64,000 nt of DNA, taken from NCBI GenBank assembly GCA_022495005.1, contig JAGYXB010000962.1, forward strand, positions 124,001 through 188,000, written 5' to 3'. The stretch comes from Rhyacophila brunnea (lineage: Eukaryota > Arthropoda > Insecta > Trichoptera > Rhyacophilidae). The notes beneath the pieces were generated by a model, which was given only the letters and a program-made list of their open reading frames with translations, was not told the origin of the DNA and made no database searches. The position numbers were made by a program, and so were the translations under genes. Positions 32,745 to 45,700 of this stretch are shown in pieces (positions within the stretch are counted from its first letter, which is position 1; each line of letters begins with the position of its first letter).

Positions 32745-34777
32745 GTTGACGAGTCTTGTAACATAATGATACAGCACAAATTTGTACGATTTATTTCATC
32801 TGCTGGTCTTAAAGAACAACTTATGAGGATTATTTCCACTTCAGCATCAAGCACGTGAAGACGATATTGCAAATGCTGTAATTGGGTGCATGGAAAAACA
32901 TCGTATTCCAATCGATAAAATTATGTAAATTTCAACAGACAGGGCGAAAAGTATGACCGGCGTAAGAAAATGGTTTATTACTCTTTCAAAAATAAAAAAA
33001 ATAACGAGATAATTGCTTACCATTGCATCATTCGTCAAGAAGCGCTTTGTGCGCAGACATTTCCAGAAGAAATTTGCAAAGTTATGGAATTTGTGATTCA
33101 GATTATCAATTTCATTATAGCTAAAGCTCTTATCATCGCCAATTTAAAGATTTTTTAGTTGAAACGGACGATCAGTTGATCCAAAAAAAAAATTCATGGT
33201 AGATGTTACGTCTCATCTAAATCAGCTTAATTTGAAACTGCGGGGGGAAGGAAACACATTTTGTTCGATGTTAGAAGAAGCTATTTCATTCGAAAACAAA
33301 TTATCCCTTTTTGCTCAAGATTTCGAAAGAGACTCTTCGCTAACTAAGCCTGCTGAAACATCGCCAAGAAAATCATTCTGATATTGAAAATTTCTATTTC
33401 AAAACAACAATTTTAAATATGAGAGAAGCTTTTCTCAACTGGTTTCAGGAATTCAGAAACAGCAAAGCGACGTTAGTCTTCGTTAAAAAAAATCTCAATG
33501 TTGCGGTAACAGAATTAGTTTTTTCTCCCTTTAATGTTGACATTCTCTCTTGAACTCTTGGGGAAATCCCGTATAGACCTTAAACGAGTCCTAAAGCCCA
33601 AAAAGACGGTCAGACTCGATGTGGAAAAACTGAAAAGTACCCGTGTGCGTGCAACCTATGAGCTGGAGTTGCAGAAGCGCTTATTATGATGCTCGGATTC
33701 TTTCTGGTACGTCTTCCATCGCCTCGGATCCCTTGGAAGGAAAATGGACATTATTCCGGGATGCTATAATGAGCTCCGCAACTACTGCCTTAGGAGAGCG
33801 GCATGCGCACAGGCCGGACTGGATGTCACCTCATACATGGGAAATGATTGAGAAGAGGAAGCTCCTGAAAGAATTGCGGGACAATGGTACATACGACCCA
33901 AAGCGCAGCGCGAAATACCAGACAATGGACCGCGTGGTAAAGCGTTCTGCCCACCGCGATAAGCACTGACGCCTGGATGACCTCATTCGGGATGCGGAAT
34001 CTGCTGCGTCCAAGAATAATCCAAGTGCTCTCTTCCGCAGCACCAGAGCAATTCGCGGTATTCCGGACACGTATTCCGGATGCCGCCAAAGAGTGCGGCA
34101 CTTCGTACCCTTGTCGCATAGCTTCAAGGGTTCCGTCGCCGTGGCCGGCCGTCGCTCGCCCTGCAGCGGTGCTACAAGAGCGACCTGCGTGCTGCAGGTC
34201 TGATATGGTGGGAGGCGCAAGAGTTGGCAATGGACCGAGGGAAGTGGCGCCAACTTGTGCTTGCCCTATGCCCCAATGTTGGGACGTGACAGGGTGGAAG
34301 AAGAAGAAGAAGAATATTGACATGGGCAACTTTGAAATGCAATTGCTGGATTTAAAAAATAAAGAATTATGGATCTCTAAATTTGAACGTCTCTGTGCTG
34401 ATATGGACATATTGGAGAAAAACAAATAATATGGACATGGTGCACAGCACAAGTAGCCTGCTTCGAAAGACCCGGATAAGGAAGAATTTTTAACACCTGA
34501 ATAGTATTCCTGACTCATATTATGATCAATTGAAAAAACTAGCGTTTGCTGTTCTTTCCCTTTCCGGTTCTACATATTCATGCGAACAATCTTTTTCATG
34601 CATGAACCTTATCAAGAGTAAACTGAGAAGTCGTCTTATTGATGAGAACCTGGAATCGTGCCTAAAATTAAAAACAACAACATATAAACCTGACTTACCC
34701 AAACTTTTCAAGGACACGGATATTAAGTTAGTGTTTGTCGCAGGGAACACAGAATTTCTTTTCTGTGGTTTGTCGTG
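32745..34777 (+). pseudogene. hAT transposase remnant (ZBED5/GTF2IRD2-like type)
   Basis: Blocks in order are: YHCIIRQEALCAQTFPEEIC and KVMEFVIQIINFI (from 32970); DVTSHLNQLNLKL and SMLEEAISFENKLSLFAQDF (33196-33350); NMREAFLNWFQEF-like sequence near 33420; and after the nested insertion NFEMQLLDLKNKELWISKFE (34325-). The dimerisation region LAFAVLSLSGSTYSCEQSFS and CMNLIKSKLRSRLIDENLES lies at 34530-34750. Several stops and frame changes separate the blocks, so this copy is dead. The similarity to ZBED-type host proteins is recalled, not searched. Confidence 0.8.
33544..34313 (+). pseudogene. Internally deleted non-LTR retrotransposon in the hAT transposase
   Basis: The element is flanked by ATGTTGACAT (33534-33543) and ATATTGACAT (34314-34323), a duplication with one mismatch, and ends in a GAAGAAGAAGAA tail. 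The 5' part encodes a region upstream of RT (EGKWTLFRDAIMSSATTALG, HRPDWMSPHTWEMIEKRK). The 3' part encodes the C-terminal end (KSDLRAAGLIWWEAQELAMD, RGKWRQLVLALCPN). The whole RT core is missing, so it is a dead insertion. Long open frames on the opposite strand here are shadows. Confidence 0.75.
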
Positions 34778-35056
34778 ATTTAATTTGATGGATACCTTAC
34801 TTACAATTTAATTTTTATCAATAAATGCGATCATTATTAAGTATGATATGAAGTTTTATTCAGAGTAGGTACCTACTTATAGTTTAATTAAGATTTGAAA
34901 CTTTAATTAAAGTTTATTAAGTTAATAAGCAGTGTACCTACATACATATTATATAGTTTAAGTATAAGAAATTTGGCTCTTAAAAGAAATCTCAATCGTT
35001 GTACTATTGATAGTTGGCTCTGTTGACTAATGAGTTTGCCGACCACTGTCATAGAC

Positions 35057-35758
35057 CATAGACTAATATACTTTTAGGTACCTCTCTGCATGGCCTGGAT
35101 ATTTTTTGGTGTCCTGTCGTTCTGGGACTCAAAAAATCTACCAATGGTTTCAGTTACCGTTCGGTTATCCTGTTTATGGTTCATCTTTATTCTGTGATTA
35201 TATTTCCTAATCTGGGTTGAAAGATTTTTCTCTCAAAAAACAACTTTCAGCACAACTTAGAAGGGCGCCTAACGTTCATTATGTCACGTATACGCCTCCA
35301 TAATGGGTGTAGAGACGTGGCGGGTGGTGGAGGGAAAAAGCAAGTGATCTTATTTCAACCTACCGCAAGTTGGTGGCCTGCAAAACGAAAATATTGCGCC
35401 TCGGTGACTCCATCTAGTATGAATTCTACTCATATTCTACCTACCTACCTATCTCGATCTGTGAATTCGCGATAGACTAGATGACTAGAAGAAACACCAG
35501 AAGTTTCTCACTGGTGTATCACGCATTAGTTTCTTCCTATTCTGTGAATATTTAATTCTTCTGCTATCTTGTTTTCAACGTTTGGGATAGATCTTGGATA
35601 TAGAAATTATCTATCCCTTTATATTCCTACTGACATGCCCATGGATTTCCCATCTTAAATGGGAAGTCGGAAATAAGGTTTTGTAGGCCTAAAAAGCGGC
35701 TCTTGACTTCCTAAGTCAATTATTAGCGGAGTAGAAAAACCTATGATCGTATGATATG
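35057..35758. other. AT-rich DNA without recognised features
   Basis: No exon, RNA or element end is supported. Confidence 0.4.
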
Positions 35759-36045
35759 GTTTCAAATTTAATAAATATTAAAATACGCTGACGAGCAAAC
35801 AATATAATATTAACCAGTGGTTTCCAACTTAGTTCAATATTCTGAAGGAGTTAATTTTATTGTGGATGAACATAATTTCAAATTTAATAAATATTAAACT
35901 ACGTTGATGAGCAACAATATAATAATATTAACCGGTGGTTTCCAACTTTATTCAATATTCTGAAAGAGTTAATTTTATTGTGGATAAACATAGTTTAAAA
36001 TTTAACAAATATTAAAATACGTTGATGAGCAAACAATATACTAAA
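35759..36045. repeat. Tandem repeat, about 118-bp unit x 2.5
   Basis: Units start at about 35760, 35876 and 35993 with TTTCAAATTTAATAAATATT. They contain GATGAGCAAACAATATAAT, CCAGTGGTTTCCAACTT and GGAGTTAATTTTATTGTGGA. The CCAGTGGTTTCCAA word resembles a hAT terminus, so the array may derive from a hAT end. Confidence 0.8.
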
Positions 36046-36460
36046 CCAGAGGTACTCCAATGGGGACCCTAAATTTAATTGCCAATATTAATGAAGTTTA
36101 ATTTAAATAAAATTAACTTTACCGTTTGAAGTTAGAAATGAACTATAATTAAACCAGGGGTTCACTGAAAGTGGCCCTAACTTTTTGTGGTTTGTGACTA
36201 TCAAAATAAATGAGAAAACAATGTTAATGTGTACTTGTGTTCTGAATAAACAATAACTCAAAAAGTTCTGAGCGTCTTATTACTGGAAATAAAATAAAAC
36301 TCTGTTACACACCCGGGTATACCTAATAAACGAGAACGACTAGAAATAACAACTTACTAACCAAAATAATAATTTTAATGATGTACTATCGAGGGGTGCT
36401 AAACACCACCACCTGAGCTACCCGACACCCCCTAGATATTTCACTACCTACATCGTTGCC
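36046..36460. other. AT-rich DNA following the tandem array
   Basis: Variants of AACCAGAGGTACTCCAA and AACCAGGGGTTCAC continue the theme of the array's terminal word. No gene is seen. Confidence 0.3.
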
Positions 36461-36799
36461 AAGTGAAACGGCAAATAATTTTCAACAATAGGTGGGACGA
36501 AATTTCGCATTCGTCACCAAATCACCGAGCGGCATTCGAGGTGAGAGCACGTCGTTTTTTTGTGATGGCGTTGTAAGAATATATTCTTATATCGTGGAAA
36601 GATGACTAAAAACGTTATGCCTGTACTCGAAAAAGAAAACATGTCAATGAATATATTATTATTATTACTAATATAACAATAAACATTTCACTAAATTTTT
36701 ATGATAAATTATGTTCCGTTCGGCACGCGTCATTAGCACAATCCGCGCGTCGCATTAGTTACGATCTTTTTAGACCATGCCTCAGCTGAGGTACTAGCC
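36461..36799 (-). mobile_element. piggyBac-type MITE, copy B
   Basis: It is the reverse complement of copies A (5920-6283) and C (46310-46683). It contains GTGAAACGGCAAATAATTTT, GAAAACATGTCAATGAATAT and GATCTTTTTAGACCATGCCT. TTAA is present at 36800-36803 next to TACTAGCC. The other border has lost the last bases and its TTAA. Confidence 0.65.
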
Positions 36800-36859
36800 T
36801 TAAAGTATGTTCTGTGGTGGATCTGAATTTAATACACCAAAAATTGAAAATTGAAATCT

Positions 36860-37075
36860 ACATGGCCTGGCTGGTAGAGTGGCCATCTCTGAAGCCGTGG
36901 GTCACTGGTCTAATTGGGGTGCTGGGCACGAAAAATACTTGTTGCTTTTCGTGTTTGATCCAGTGCAATGACACAATGGGTCAGGCGAATAATTAATTAA
37001 CCATTCTTTGTAATAAAAGTCTGTTAGTAGATATAGCTTCCGCTCTGTGGAAGTCCATGATGAACTCCGCTTAAG
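36860..37075 (+). repeat. Possible tRNA-derived SINE
   Basis: ACATGGCCTGGCTGGTAGAG, then TGGCCATCTCTGAAGCCG and TGGGTCACTGG resemble a tRNA-like head with Pol III boxes. A non-coding body ending near CGCTCTGTGGAAGTCCATG follows. There is no second copy in the window, so the call is weak. Confidence 0.35.
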
Positions 37076-38525
37076 AGTGAACATGGTAACTTATTTGTTT
37101 TACTTTTATGTCTGTTGTCTGTATTATCTCTTCATTACTTTTGGAGTCATTACTTCGCACATTCAGTATCCACCGCAAGCATATTTTTTTATTCATATAA
37201 GTACAACCTACCTGCCAGAAAATCTTTTACACGAACATAATAGTGGGGCTTATTCTTCATCGTGCATGGGAAATGAACAACAGTATAGTATAGTGGTAAA
37301 TAGTATTTTGTCATCATTGCTGGGCGAAGGCCTCTCGGTCCTGTGTGTTGTCGCGTAGGTCTACCTTTCAGAAGTTTTTTTTGTACTTCTTGTAACCACC
37401 GGATAATTCCAGCGATTGTGTCTTGTTCAAGCTGTGTCTGTCCTTTTGCATTGAAGTTTTTTTAACAATCTTTATTATAACGCTTCTTCTCCTCACCTCT
37501 ATATGCCAGGGTGGTTTTGGCCTAAGTCACTGTTTCCTATCCCTCGTCAGTCATCTTCAGTATCCAGGCGTCTGTATTCTGCTCCAATCCTCTACACCAG
37601 TGTTAATCCAACCTTTTCACATCTGCAAACCAGTGACAAAAAGGAGACATATTTCGCGCACTGGTAATGCAGAATGAAAAACAGTTATTTATATTGTAAT
37701 TTCTTTATTAATTTTTAAATCTTACATTACCTACCTAGATAGGTATAACAGATAGAGATCTGATAAAAGTTTGATTGCGAATACAAAAAACTAACTAATA
37801 ACATGACAGTAGGTAATCACAGAGTGTTACTAGCATTTGGCTCGTAGTAGAATAACTACTGTATTACAGTATTAGTCATGGCATTCGCAAGGTCGTATCA
37901 GGGAAATTACTTGAATCACATTTTTTTTAAATCTACCTTTGAGTAAATTTTCCATGCCTTGCTCGCGGGGGCTGACACAACCTCTCACCATAGATACTAT
38001 ATCAAACGCTAAGTACCTACCTACCAAGCTTAAAATGTTCTTGTGACATTAAATAAAATTCAATGTCACGCTGCTCAATTCAAATTGCAAATTCTCAATT
38101 TATAAAACCATTCAAAGATTTCCATGAGCTTTGTATTTATATCAAACGAGATGTACGATGTACCATCTATCTATTATTCAACAGCTGGTAAGGCATTGCT
38201 ATTCTAATTTCAATTTTTCATTGTCAACCGTTCTGAGTTTATAATAGGTACATGGGTATTTGACAAAATGCAACTTTGCAGAATGCAGTGTACAGTCGAT
38301 GATAAGAAATACTTAGTGCCAGTGTTGAATTAACAAGGTCGCCGCCGGTTGTGGGTTCAAATTTCTTTCATTTGTAAATTACAAACCGTATTGTGAAATT
38401 ATCATGACTTGCTCGAAATGAAAGAAAGTGTGGCTGTTTTTACTGATTATTAACTGATTACTCCATGAATTATATTAATCTATGACTCCAAGCATAGACT
38501 AATATTTTCTATATCTTCTAATATC
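37076..38525. other. Intron or intergenic AT-rich DNA
   Basis: A lone hAT-like end CAGTGTTAATCCAACCTTTT lies at about 37598. No partner end or exon was found. Confidence 0.35.
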
Positions 38526-39366
38526 CAGAGCCTCCAAAATTATAGTATTTGGGGGAAAAGTATAGTACGCGTTGTTATCTGTTGAAAATGTATAGATTTT
38601 TTGTCTTCTCAGAAAAAGAATAACGGAGAATTTGAGAAACTCCGAGACCTCTTTTTATTTATGTATGTACCTCTTCTAACGAAAAATGCTTACCGAAGAA
38701 TTTAAAAAAAATCATTTTAAACCAAAGTCAAGGGATTTTTTTACGTTTTTCGAGCAATTTTTTTTTGATGTCCTCCAAATCTTCTTATATTGCCAAATTA
38801 CCTATAATACTTTTCACCAATTTAAATATTTTTCCGATATTAAAAATTATGGTATTTTGGGCGTACCTTCTATAACTTAAGTACCTACTATACCTGTTTT
38901 ATATCGTACATAGTACGCGGAATACTATATATTATTTGTACTATAATTTTGGCCCGCGTACTATGTACGATATAAAACAGTACGCCCAAAATACTATAAT
39001 TTTGAATATAGGAAAAAATATGTAAAATGTATTAATATTTCGATAAATTAGTTCAAAGTACTATAATTTCGCAATATAAAAAGATTTGGAGAACTTGGAA
39101 AAAAAATGCTCGAAAAACATAAAAAAGTCCCTTGACTTAGGTTTAAAATGAAATTTCTTGAATTCTTCGGTACATTTTTGGTCGGAAGAGGTATCTAAAT
39201 AAAAAGGGATCTCGGAGTTTCTCAAATTCTCGGTTATTTTTTTTTCTGAAAAACAAAAAAACCTATACATTTTCAACACATAACAACGCGTCCTATACTT
39301 TTTCCCCAAATACTATAATTTTCTAGGCTCTGTACTATAACTCCACTTTGAAAGATGGCAACACTG
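38526..39366. mobile_element. Foldback element of the TACTATAATT hAT family
   Basis: The arms 38526-38820 and 39060-39345 are inverted copies of each other (for example AACTCCGAGACCTC against GATCTCGGAGTTTC, CCAAAGTCAAGGGA against TCCCTTGACTTAGG). A smaller palindrome-rich centre (CGTACATAGTACGC / GCGTACTATGTACG) lies between them. The right end GGCAACACTG at 39366 and TACTATAATT words match the 272-1682 family. The left terminus is truncated, starting CAGAGCC instead of CAGTGTTGCC. A transcript through it could form a hairpin several hundred bases long. Confidence 0.8.
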
Positions 39367-39644
39367 CTTCCAACCGTCATTTTCCTTGAAGAGGAGCATG
39401 AGAACCCTCTTGATTGAGCTGAATCCTAGTCTATGGTTGAACTGTTTGGTTGATGTTCTTTTGAGGAGTGATGTGTGATTACAAGATAATATAGGTACTA
39501 ATTTATCGACTTTTGTAAATTCGTAGCCATTGATACTCAGTGGTAAACTCAAAATCACACATTTTGTTGGCTAACAAGCACTTGCGAAATCTCAAGACTG
39601 CTTAATATGAACCAAAAAAATATTTTTTCTTAACATTGTTTCAG

Positions 39645-39785
39645 GGTTCGACATAGAAAATATAATAATGTCGGTGCCTATTATAATCGACGAGAAGACG
39701 AAGCCAGAGTGTGTTGAAGGCAATACTCTCATTCAGACCTTCAACAAAGAAATTGAAGGGAACGATGTGACTGTTCAAATGGCTG
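39645..39785 (+). CDS. CTCF: CTCF, start-codon exon (residues 1-39)
   Basis: The exon follows the acceptor TTGTTTCAG and has 23 untranslated bases before the ATG at 39668. It encodes [19 protein letters not shown] through VTVQMA and ends one base into the next codon at the donor GCTG|GTGAGT. This is the non-finger N-terminal region, poorly conserved between species. It is assigned to CTCF because its phase joins to the following exons and because no other gene intervenes. The ATG is preceded by ATAATA, with A at -3, a favourable context. The preceding acceptor implies an upstream untranslated exon. Confidence 0.7.
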
Positions 39786-42700
39786 GTGAGTGAAATTGTA
39801 TTATTATCGCCAATCGCAAACATACAACCAGTGGCTGTCAGAGTTTGCATCATTGCATCTAACTAGGTACTTTAGCTGAGAGCTTCAGCCCCCGTGTCCA
39901 ACACTGAATGACTACCTATTGTTTTTAACGCAGCACACTATGCGTGTGAACGTTTTTCGTCAGAATAATGCATAGTGTTGGAGCGTACCCTTTTTTAAGT
40001 TGCTCCGCTCCAGGACCTAATATTTGCTCCGGCTCCGCTCCAGGAAGTATTATATGTATAGAAATGTTAAAAAAATAAAAAAATAAGTAGTTTTGAAATT
40101 TTAAAATATTCATTATTGATTCTATTAAACAAAATTTACCGGCAGCAAATCGTCTCTCATTATTTGCCTCTTCTGTTAAAAAAGTGAGGATAATTATCAC
40201 TCAGCAGTGTTGCCATTTTTCAAATAATTCCAGTGTTGCAAAGTGTCAAAATAATTTCATTTTATTGTAAAAAAAAATTTCATTGGATTTTAGGACGAAA
40301 ATTTGATAATAAAAAAAAAACATCTGGAGCACTACAGATTTTTGGTGCTCCGGGTAAAATCCCATTGGTCCAGTGCTCCGAGCTCCGCTTCAACGCTCTG
40401 GAATAATGTCTTATTTTGTATTACAGATATTTTTAAACTGGTTCTGATTATTTTGAGGTTTCCTATGGGGAATTCGGTCATTATTTTTATGGTAGGTATA
40501 GATTTAGTAACAAAAATTTGATTTTTTTAAGAATGCCGTATGGAGACCCCACCCCGTGTTTGGAATATAGTACCACCCCCAAATTTTAATAGATTATATC
40601 ACCACATTGGCACCTGTGTACCGAATTTGAAGTCCTATGGTATACGGAAGTGGACAAAAGTTGGACATAAAAATGTGATGTAACGCAAAACACACAAATC
40701 TTGACTGAAAAGGTTCAGCTTTTCTTGTTACATGATAGAGTCGATATTGCACCTTCGATTGCATGTCCTTTACTTTTGTCTTCTTTTAAATGCACTAGTT
40801 ATGTTTCTCCAGCGATCCCCATATTCTGCTGCCTCCACAGCTGAAGGTATTGAAAGGTACGTAGTATTCTTCACTTGCTCGGCGTCAACCAAGGGACTCT
40901 GTTATTCTTTTATGGTCCAAGTCTCAACTCGAGAAAAGATCAAAAAAACCAGTCTTAACTATAAATAGTCTTGAAACTACGGTTAAGATCCTAATTAATA
41001 TATATATAGGTAACTGTCTCGAGTCATTTTTTTAAAATATGATTCCGTGTTACAGAAATGGAGCAAGTGGAAGAGGAGATGGGTTACGACGAAGGAACCT
41101 ATTATGTAGACCAACAAGGCCACTATTGCTTCCAGACATCTGCCGATTCCCAGCCTGTCATGACTACAGTTAGCGAGGCGGTAATCCAGGACAATGAGGT
41201 ACCTATTTTAATTTATTACAACTAATGATCACTTACAGTAAGAATGTGGGCTTACTGCTTCGTGATCTGAGGTAGTTATAAGGAACACAAATAATGGGAA
41301 GTACAGTACTTCTGGATGTGATTGTAAGAAGATATGGCTCTCGTGTGGAGTAATAAGATTAACTTAAACACGTAGTAAACAATGTCCGCGCAGTTTAAGC
41401 GTCGGCCTATAGCATCGTGGGTCCCAGGTACGAATCCTGGGTCTGACAAATACACATATTATTTTCCAATTTGTGTTTGAGTCAGAGTATGGACCTAAGG
41501 CTGCAGACACACACGGCATTGCAATGAACGTGCGTCGACGCAGGTCTTATTTGAATCCAATTTCATCCCAATAGAATCACCAATTGGATAAAAGAAATCT
41601 AATTGGTGATTCTAATCAGATGAAATTGGAATCAAATAAGAACTGTGTCGACACACTTCCACTGCAATGCCGTGTGTCTGCAGCCTAATAGGTTGTGCAA
41701 GTTGCAGACATCCATTTCTCGTAAAAACAAAAATCTGTTAATACAAACCTCCACCCTGTGGAGGCCCATATGATCTATTATGATCGGACTGGTTGGAAAC
41801 ACATTAAAAAATATGTTATTTTTCATTATTTACGTATACAATCGAACTTGGTTATTACGAGGAAGATGGGACCGAAGGAATTTTCTCATTATAAGCATTA
41901 CTCGTTATATCAGAGAATAGGTATTTTTAAATGAGCAGTCACATAACACAAAAAGTCGCAATTCAAACAAAAATACACAATTAGAATTTTTCCCCGAAAC
42001 AAGCATGGCATTCATAAACTACAAAAGAAGTTGTTTATTCTAATGAACGCTGGTAGGTACCTAGTGACTTCACAAGCCTTGGATTTTTTACATGCAATTT
42101 CAACCATATGCGTGTATACTTTTCAATATTGTCGGCGAAAACACCAATTAGGTAGGTACTAAGACACTTAACTAGTGTCATAAACGTAATCCGATCCCGG
42201 CGACATCGATCTACGGTCAGATTTTATTGCTTAGGGTCGAAAATGTTTTTAAACGATCGGTACATTAAGAGTTTTAAGTAAATCTTTGACGATATTTTTG
42301 CTTGGTTAGTAGCTCGAATTAAAAGTGAATAAATGTATGGAGAAAATCATAAACTAAAATGTTAACGAATGTTTCTTCATTATATCCGAGATCTCACTAT
42401 GTCCGTGATCGTAATAACTGAGTTCGACTGTATTATAATATGCATTAAAGTTTGTCACTTAAACGCAACACATACATTGAAGTTGGCGAATTTAAAAGCG
42501 GGCGATTCAGCTACTGCGATTGTGATGATGACACACAAAACTTTCCATTTGCTGAGAGCCAACAAGCTAACGACTATTTTGACAGAACGTAGTTTGTTTT
42601 TTACCGGGAAGTCGCTACTACGCTCTACTGCGCAGACGCAGTAGGCCCACACGCCGGCGTGTAGCGTGTAAAGTTGACTGGCTTTCAACTTTTCTCGGTA

Positions 42701-45700
42701 GATTGTTTACAGTCTGCTTGTTAGCTTGTTCGATGATGACACTGGGCGACTTTACAGGCAGATTGTAAATTCGCCAATAAGCAGCTCGTAAAGTACGAGT
42801 AGCTTAATGTCATTGACGCATTAGTCAAGAGATCTTCACGTTGGTAGTATGACGCCGCAAATTTTCTAAATGCAATAAAATTGGCCTTTGTGGCGACCAG
42901 GTTGGATGGTCCGATCGGCCTAACAGCTGGTTGAACCGACTTGAGCAGCTCTTCCCTTTCCGTACGCATTTTAGGACATTCCCAGAGGATATGGTTTGCA
43001 TCCTGTATTTTTCCGCCACTTGGACATGTTGAGCGGGTAACAAGACCAAGCTCAAAGAGCCTGCCAGCGAAGCCACCATGTCCAATCAAGAATTGACTGG
43101 TGTAATGATCTGGAGTCAAAGCGGTTATATCCTGCCTTTAGTTAAGGCATCCTATTTTTTCTGCCAGGTTTTTAACGCCGCATCCAGTGTCATTAGACGG
43201 ATAGTTCGCTTTCTTATGAATAGTTTTTCACTAGCAAGGCGGGGAGGCGGCGTAAAATGAAAGTCACCGACATCCGCCTCCTCCTCACGCAACACATACA
43301 GTAAAACCTCATTAATATAAATTCTACAGGACCGAAAATTGAAAAAAATTCGAATTACGAAATATGAAATATGAAATGTATGAGGAAAACGCCACTGCTA
43401 TATTAAATATTATATTTTAATTTAATTCCTGAGATTTTGAAAAAAATATTAAAATTATGTTGTTATTCGATTTAATATATTATATTATATTGTTATTCAA
43501 TTTATATTATACATAATTAAGTTATGAACGTGGTTTGATGAATAGTACATAATTATAAAATTATATTATTATCCTTTTGTTGGTTTGTTGGGAAATACTT
43601 CATTCAATTCCAGTGGGAAGTAGATAGCAGAGGCGTTTAATTACGAAAAGTGACATGTCCACAATTCCATATTATCGGGAAACAACGTTTTTATGTTTCA
43701 AGCTTCAATTATTTGTTTTAATGTGAGATAATTTTTTCCGTTGTATTCTATGTCGAAATTAGAACGAAATGGCAATTCATATCAGCCGATAAACTCTTAA
43801 ATGTAATAAATATAGGCAAAATAAAATTGGACGTAGCGCTACTTGTACCTCACTTTTTATTTTTTTCCGCATAAGGCACATATTTCCGTGGCACTGTTAT
43901 GAATTTACCCCATTGACGCCATTTTTAATATTAAACATTCCCTTATTGGTTGACTTAACACGCTCGAAATCAACCAAACTTTAAATAATATGAAACACGG
44001 ATGTGGCCCTTTTTGTAATAAATCGAGACTTAAAATATTTTTTTTCGTAGGGTTTTGTCGCGTTTTAGAATTTTTCGATCAATACATGTGTAAAATTACA
44101 CAAAGAATATGTGCGTATTTTTTTCTCGATTTTATCCAAATGTGGACTTATCGCTTTTTGGAATTAGACGCCTCATTTAACATATTAAATTACCCTCTTC
44201 GCATATATAAAAATCACAATATTATAAGTAGCTTGATACATAATGTATAATATTATGAGAAAGTAGGTAGATAATAATATATTAACCTGATGTATGCTAC
44301 AAGGCCGGTCATAGAGAATGAGCGTGTATACACTCATGCCCCGTAGATTGTTTTAAATAATTTAATTTATTTTACACAAACTGCCATCTCGTAGAATCAT
44401 GGTCTTTATGGTATACTTTTAATATAATTCCAAAAAAGATATGTTTATATGGTTTTTTTTCCATAGATATTCGCGGCCTGCCAGGCACCGCCATGCTATT
44501 AACTCCCGGCATTTAATATGTTAATAATTAATTGTTAAACCCCATGACATAAAAAGTCGTAAAGCCCCCACAGATTGGGTTGATACAGTGATGTCCCTAA
44601 ACAAAATGCCGCCCCATTTTCTTATACATTATTTTTTATCATCCGTATTCGTGTCGTTTCTGGTCACCAAGGACGTCAAAGGGCAACGGAAGTAAACTAG
44701 ACATCGCGAACCCGACAAAAAATTACAGTCCTGTTAAACCTTTTATGTTAATTAATACATTTTGTTTCCAACCAGTGAGCTGATCTCTTTAAAGGAAAGA
44801 TATTTTCGTTATTAAATTCTTAGTTTAGGTAGCTATTTCTATATATACCAAATGATTCTCCTCGATTTGCCGCCCTTCAAGTAACTTCTGCCCCCAAGCG
44901 ACGCTCAATCTGCCTACCCCCACGGGACATCACTGGGTTGATAGCTTAATAATTGGTAAAACACATTGACTGGATAGCATTGCTATGTATGTGGGTCCAA
45001 TACCCCGTCAGTAAAAATATTTAAAAAAAAATCTAGGTGTGTTTCTCTGAGGTATTTCAAATTATGCATGTGTTAACATCCACTATATTGATTCCCCTTC
45101 TGGAATTAAGCCGTAACTGACTTTGGGTGATCTTGTAAATAGGATTGAGCTTAAATATAAAATGTTATCATATTAACAGTTACTTATGGTATTTTATATT
45201 TGATTTAGTTGTATATTTAAGAAGTATGTTGTAACAAACATTTTACCGACATGGCCCAGTCGATTCCGAGAAGACTGGGTGCTACCTGCTTTGACAAATG
45301 TTTGAATTATGATACATCCATCGACTGAGTTGTCGTCTGCCCCTTTCGGAATGACTAACGGGCAGAACAATTTATCTCAGCAAAGAATTGTCTGTTACAT
45401 TTTTACATTTTATCAAATTAAATACATATCAAATTTATGCTGCTCATAGTTATAAGATCATCCGAAGTTGGTTCAGGCTTAAACCCGGAAAAGGGGAAAT
45501 AATATAATGGATATTTTTTTTTTTTTTTTTTTTCGACCATGTCCGATCCTGATAGGATCATATGGGCCTCCACAGAGTGGAGGTTTGTATTGACAGATTT
45601 TGTTTTTCACGAGAAATGGATGTCAGCCACTTGCTCAACCTATTAGGTCCATACCCTGACACACACAAATTGAAAAACAATATGTGTACTTGCCAGACCC

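Larger units (their letters stand above)
32560..35048 (+). mobile_element. hAT element with decayed transposase and a nested non-LTR insertion
   Basis: The ends CAGTGGTCGCTAAGC and GTTTGCCGACCACTG are inverted. The flanks ACATAGAC (32552-32559) and TCATAGAC (35049-35056) match at 7 of 8 positions. GAGCCGCATGTGGCTCTTTG lies just inside the left end, and a TTGGCTCT-type partner lies inside the right end. Transposase remnants run across the interior and are split by a retrotransposon at 33544-34313. Confidence 0.85.

Noticed and set aside
33826..34518. 230-codon open frame on the - strand
   Set aside because: It is antisense to the non-LTR insertion and the hAT remnant. Its Phe run comes from the GAA tail and no domain is seen.
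36462..36803. Helitron 3' end (CCTCAGCTGAGG hairpin followed by CTAG)
   Set aside because: The three copies continue past CTAG to a shared TTAA, and two have TTAA on both sides, which fits piggyBac-type insertion better.
42369..42644. 91-codon open frame overlapping the Tc1/pogo MITE end
   Set aside because: It crosses the MITE boundary at 42430, has no domain and no splice-supported structure.
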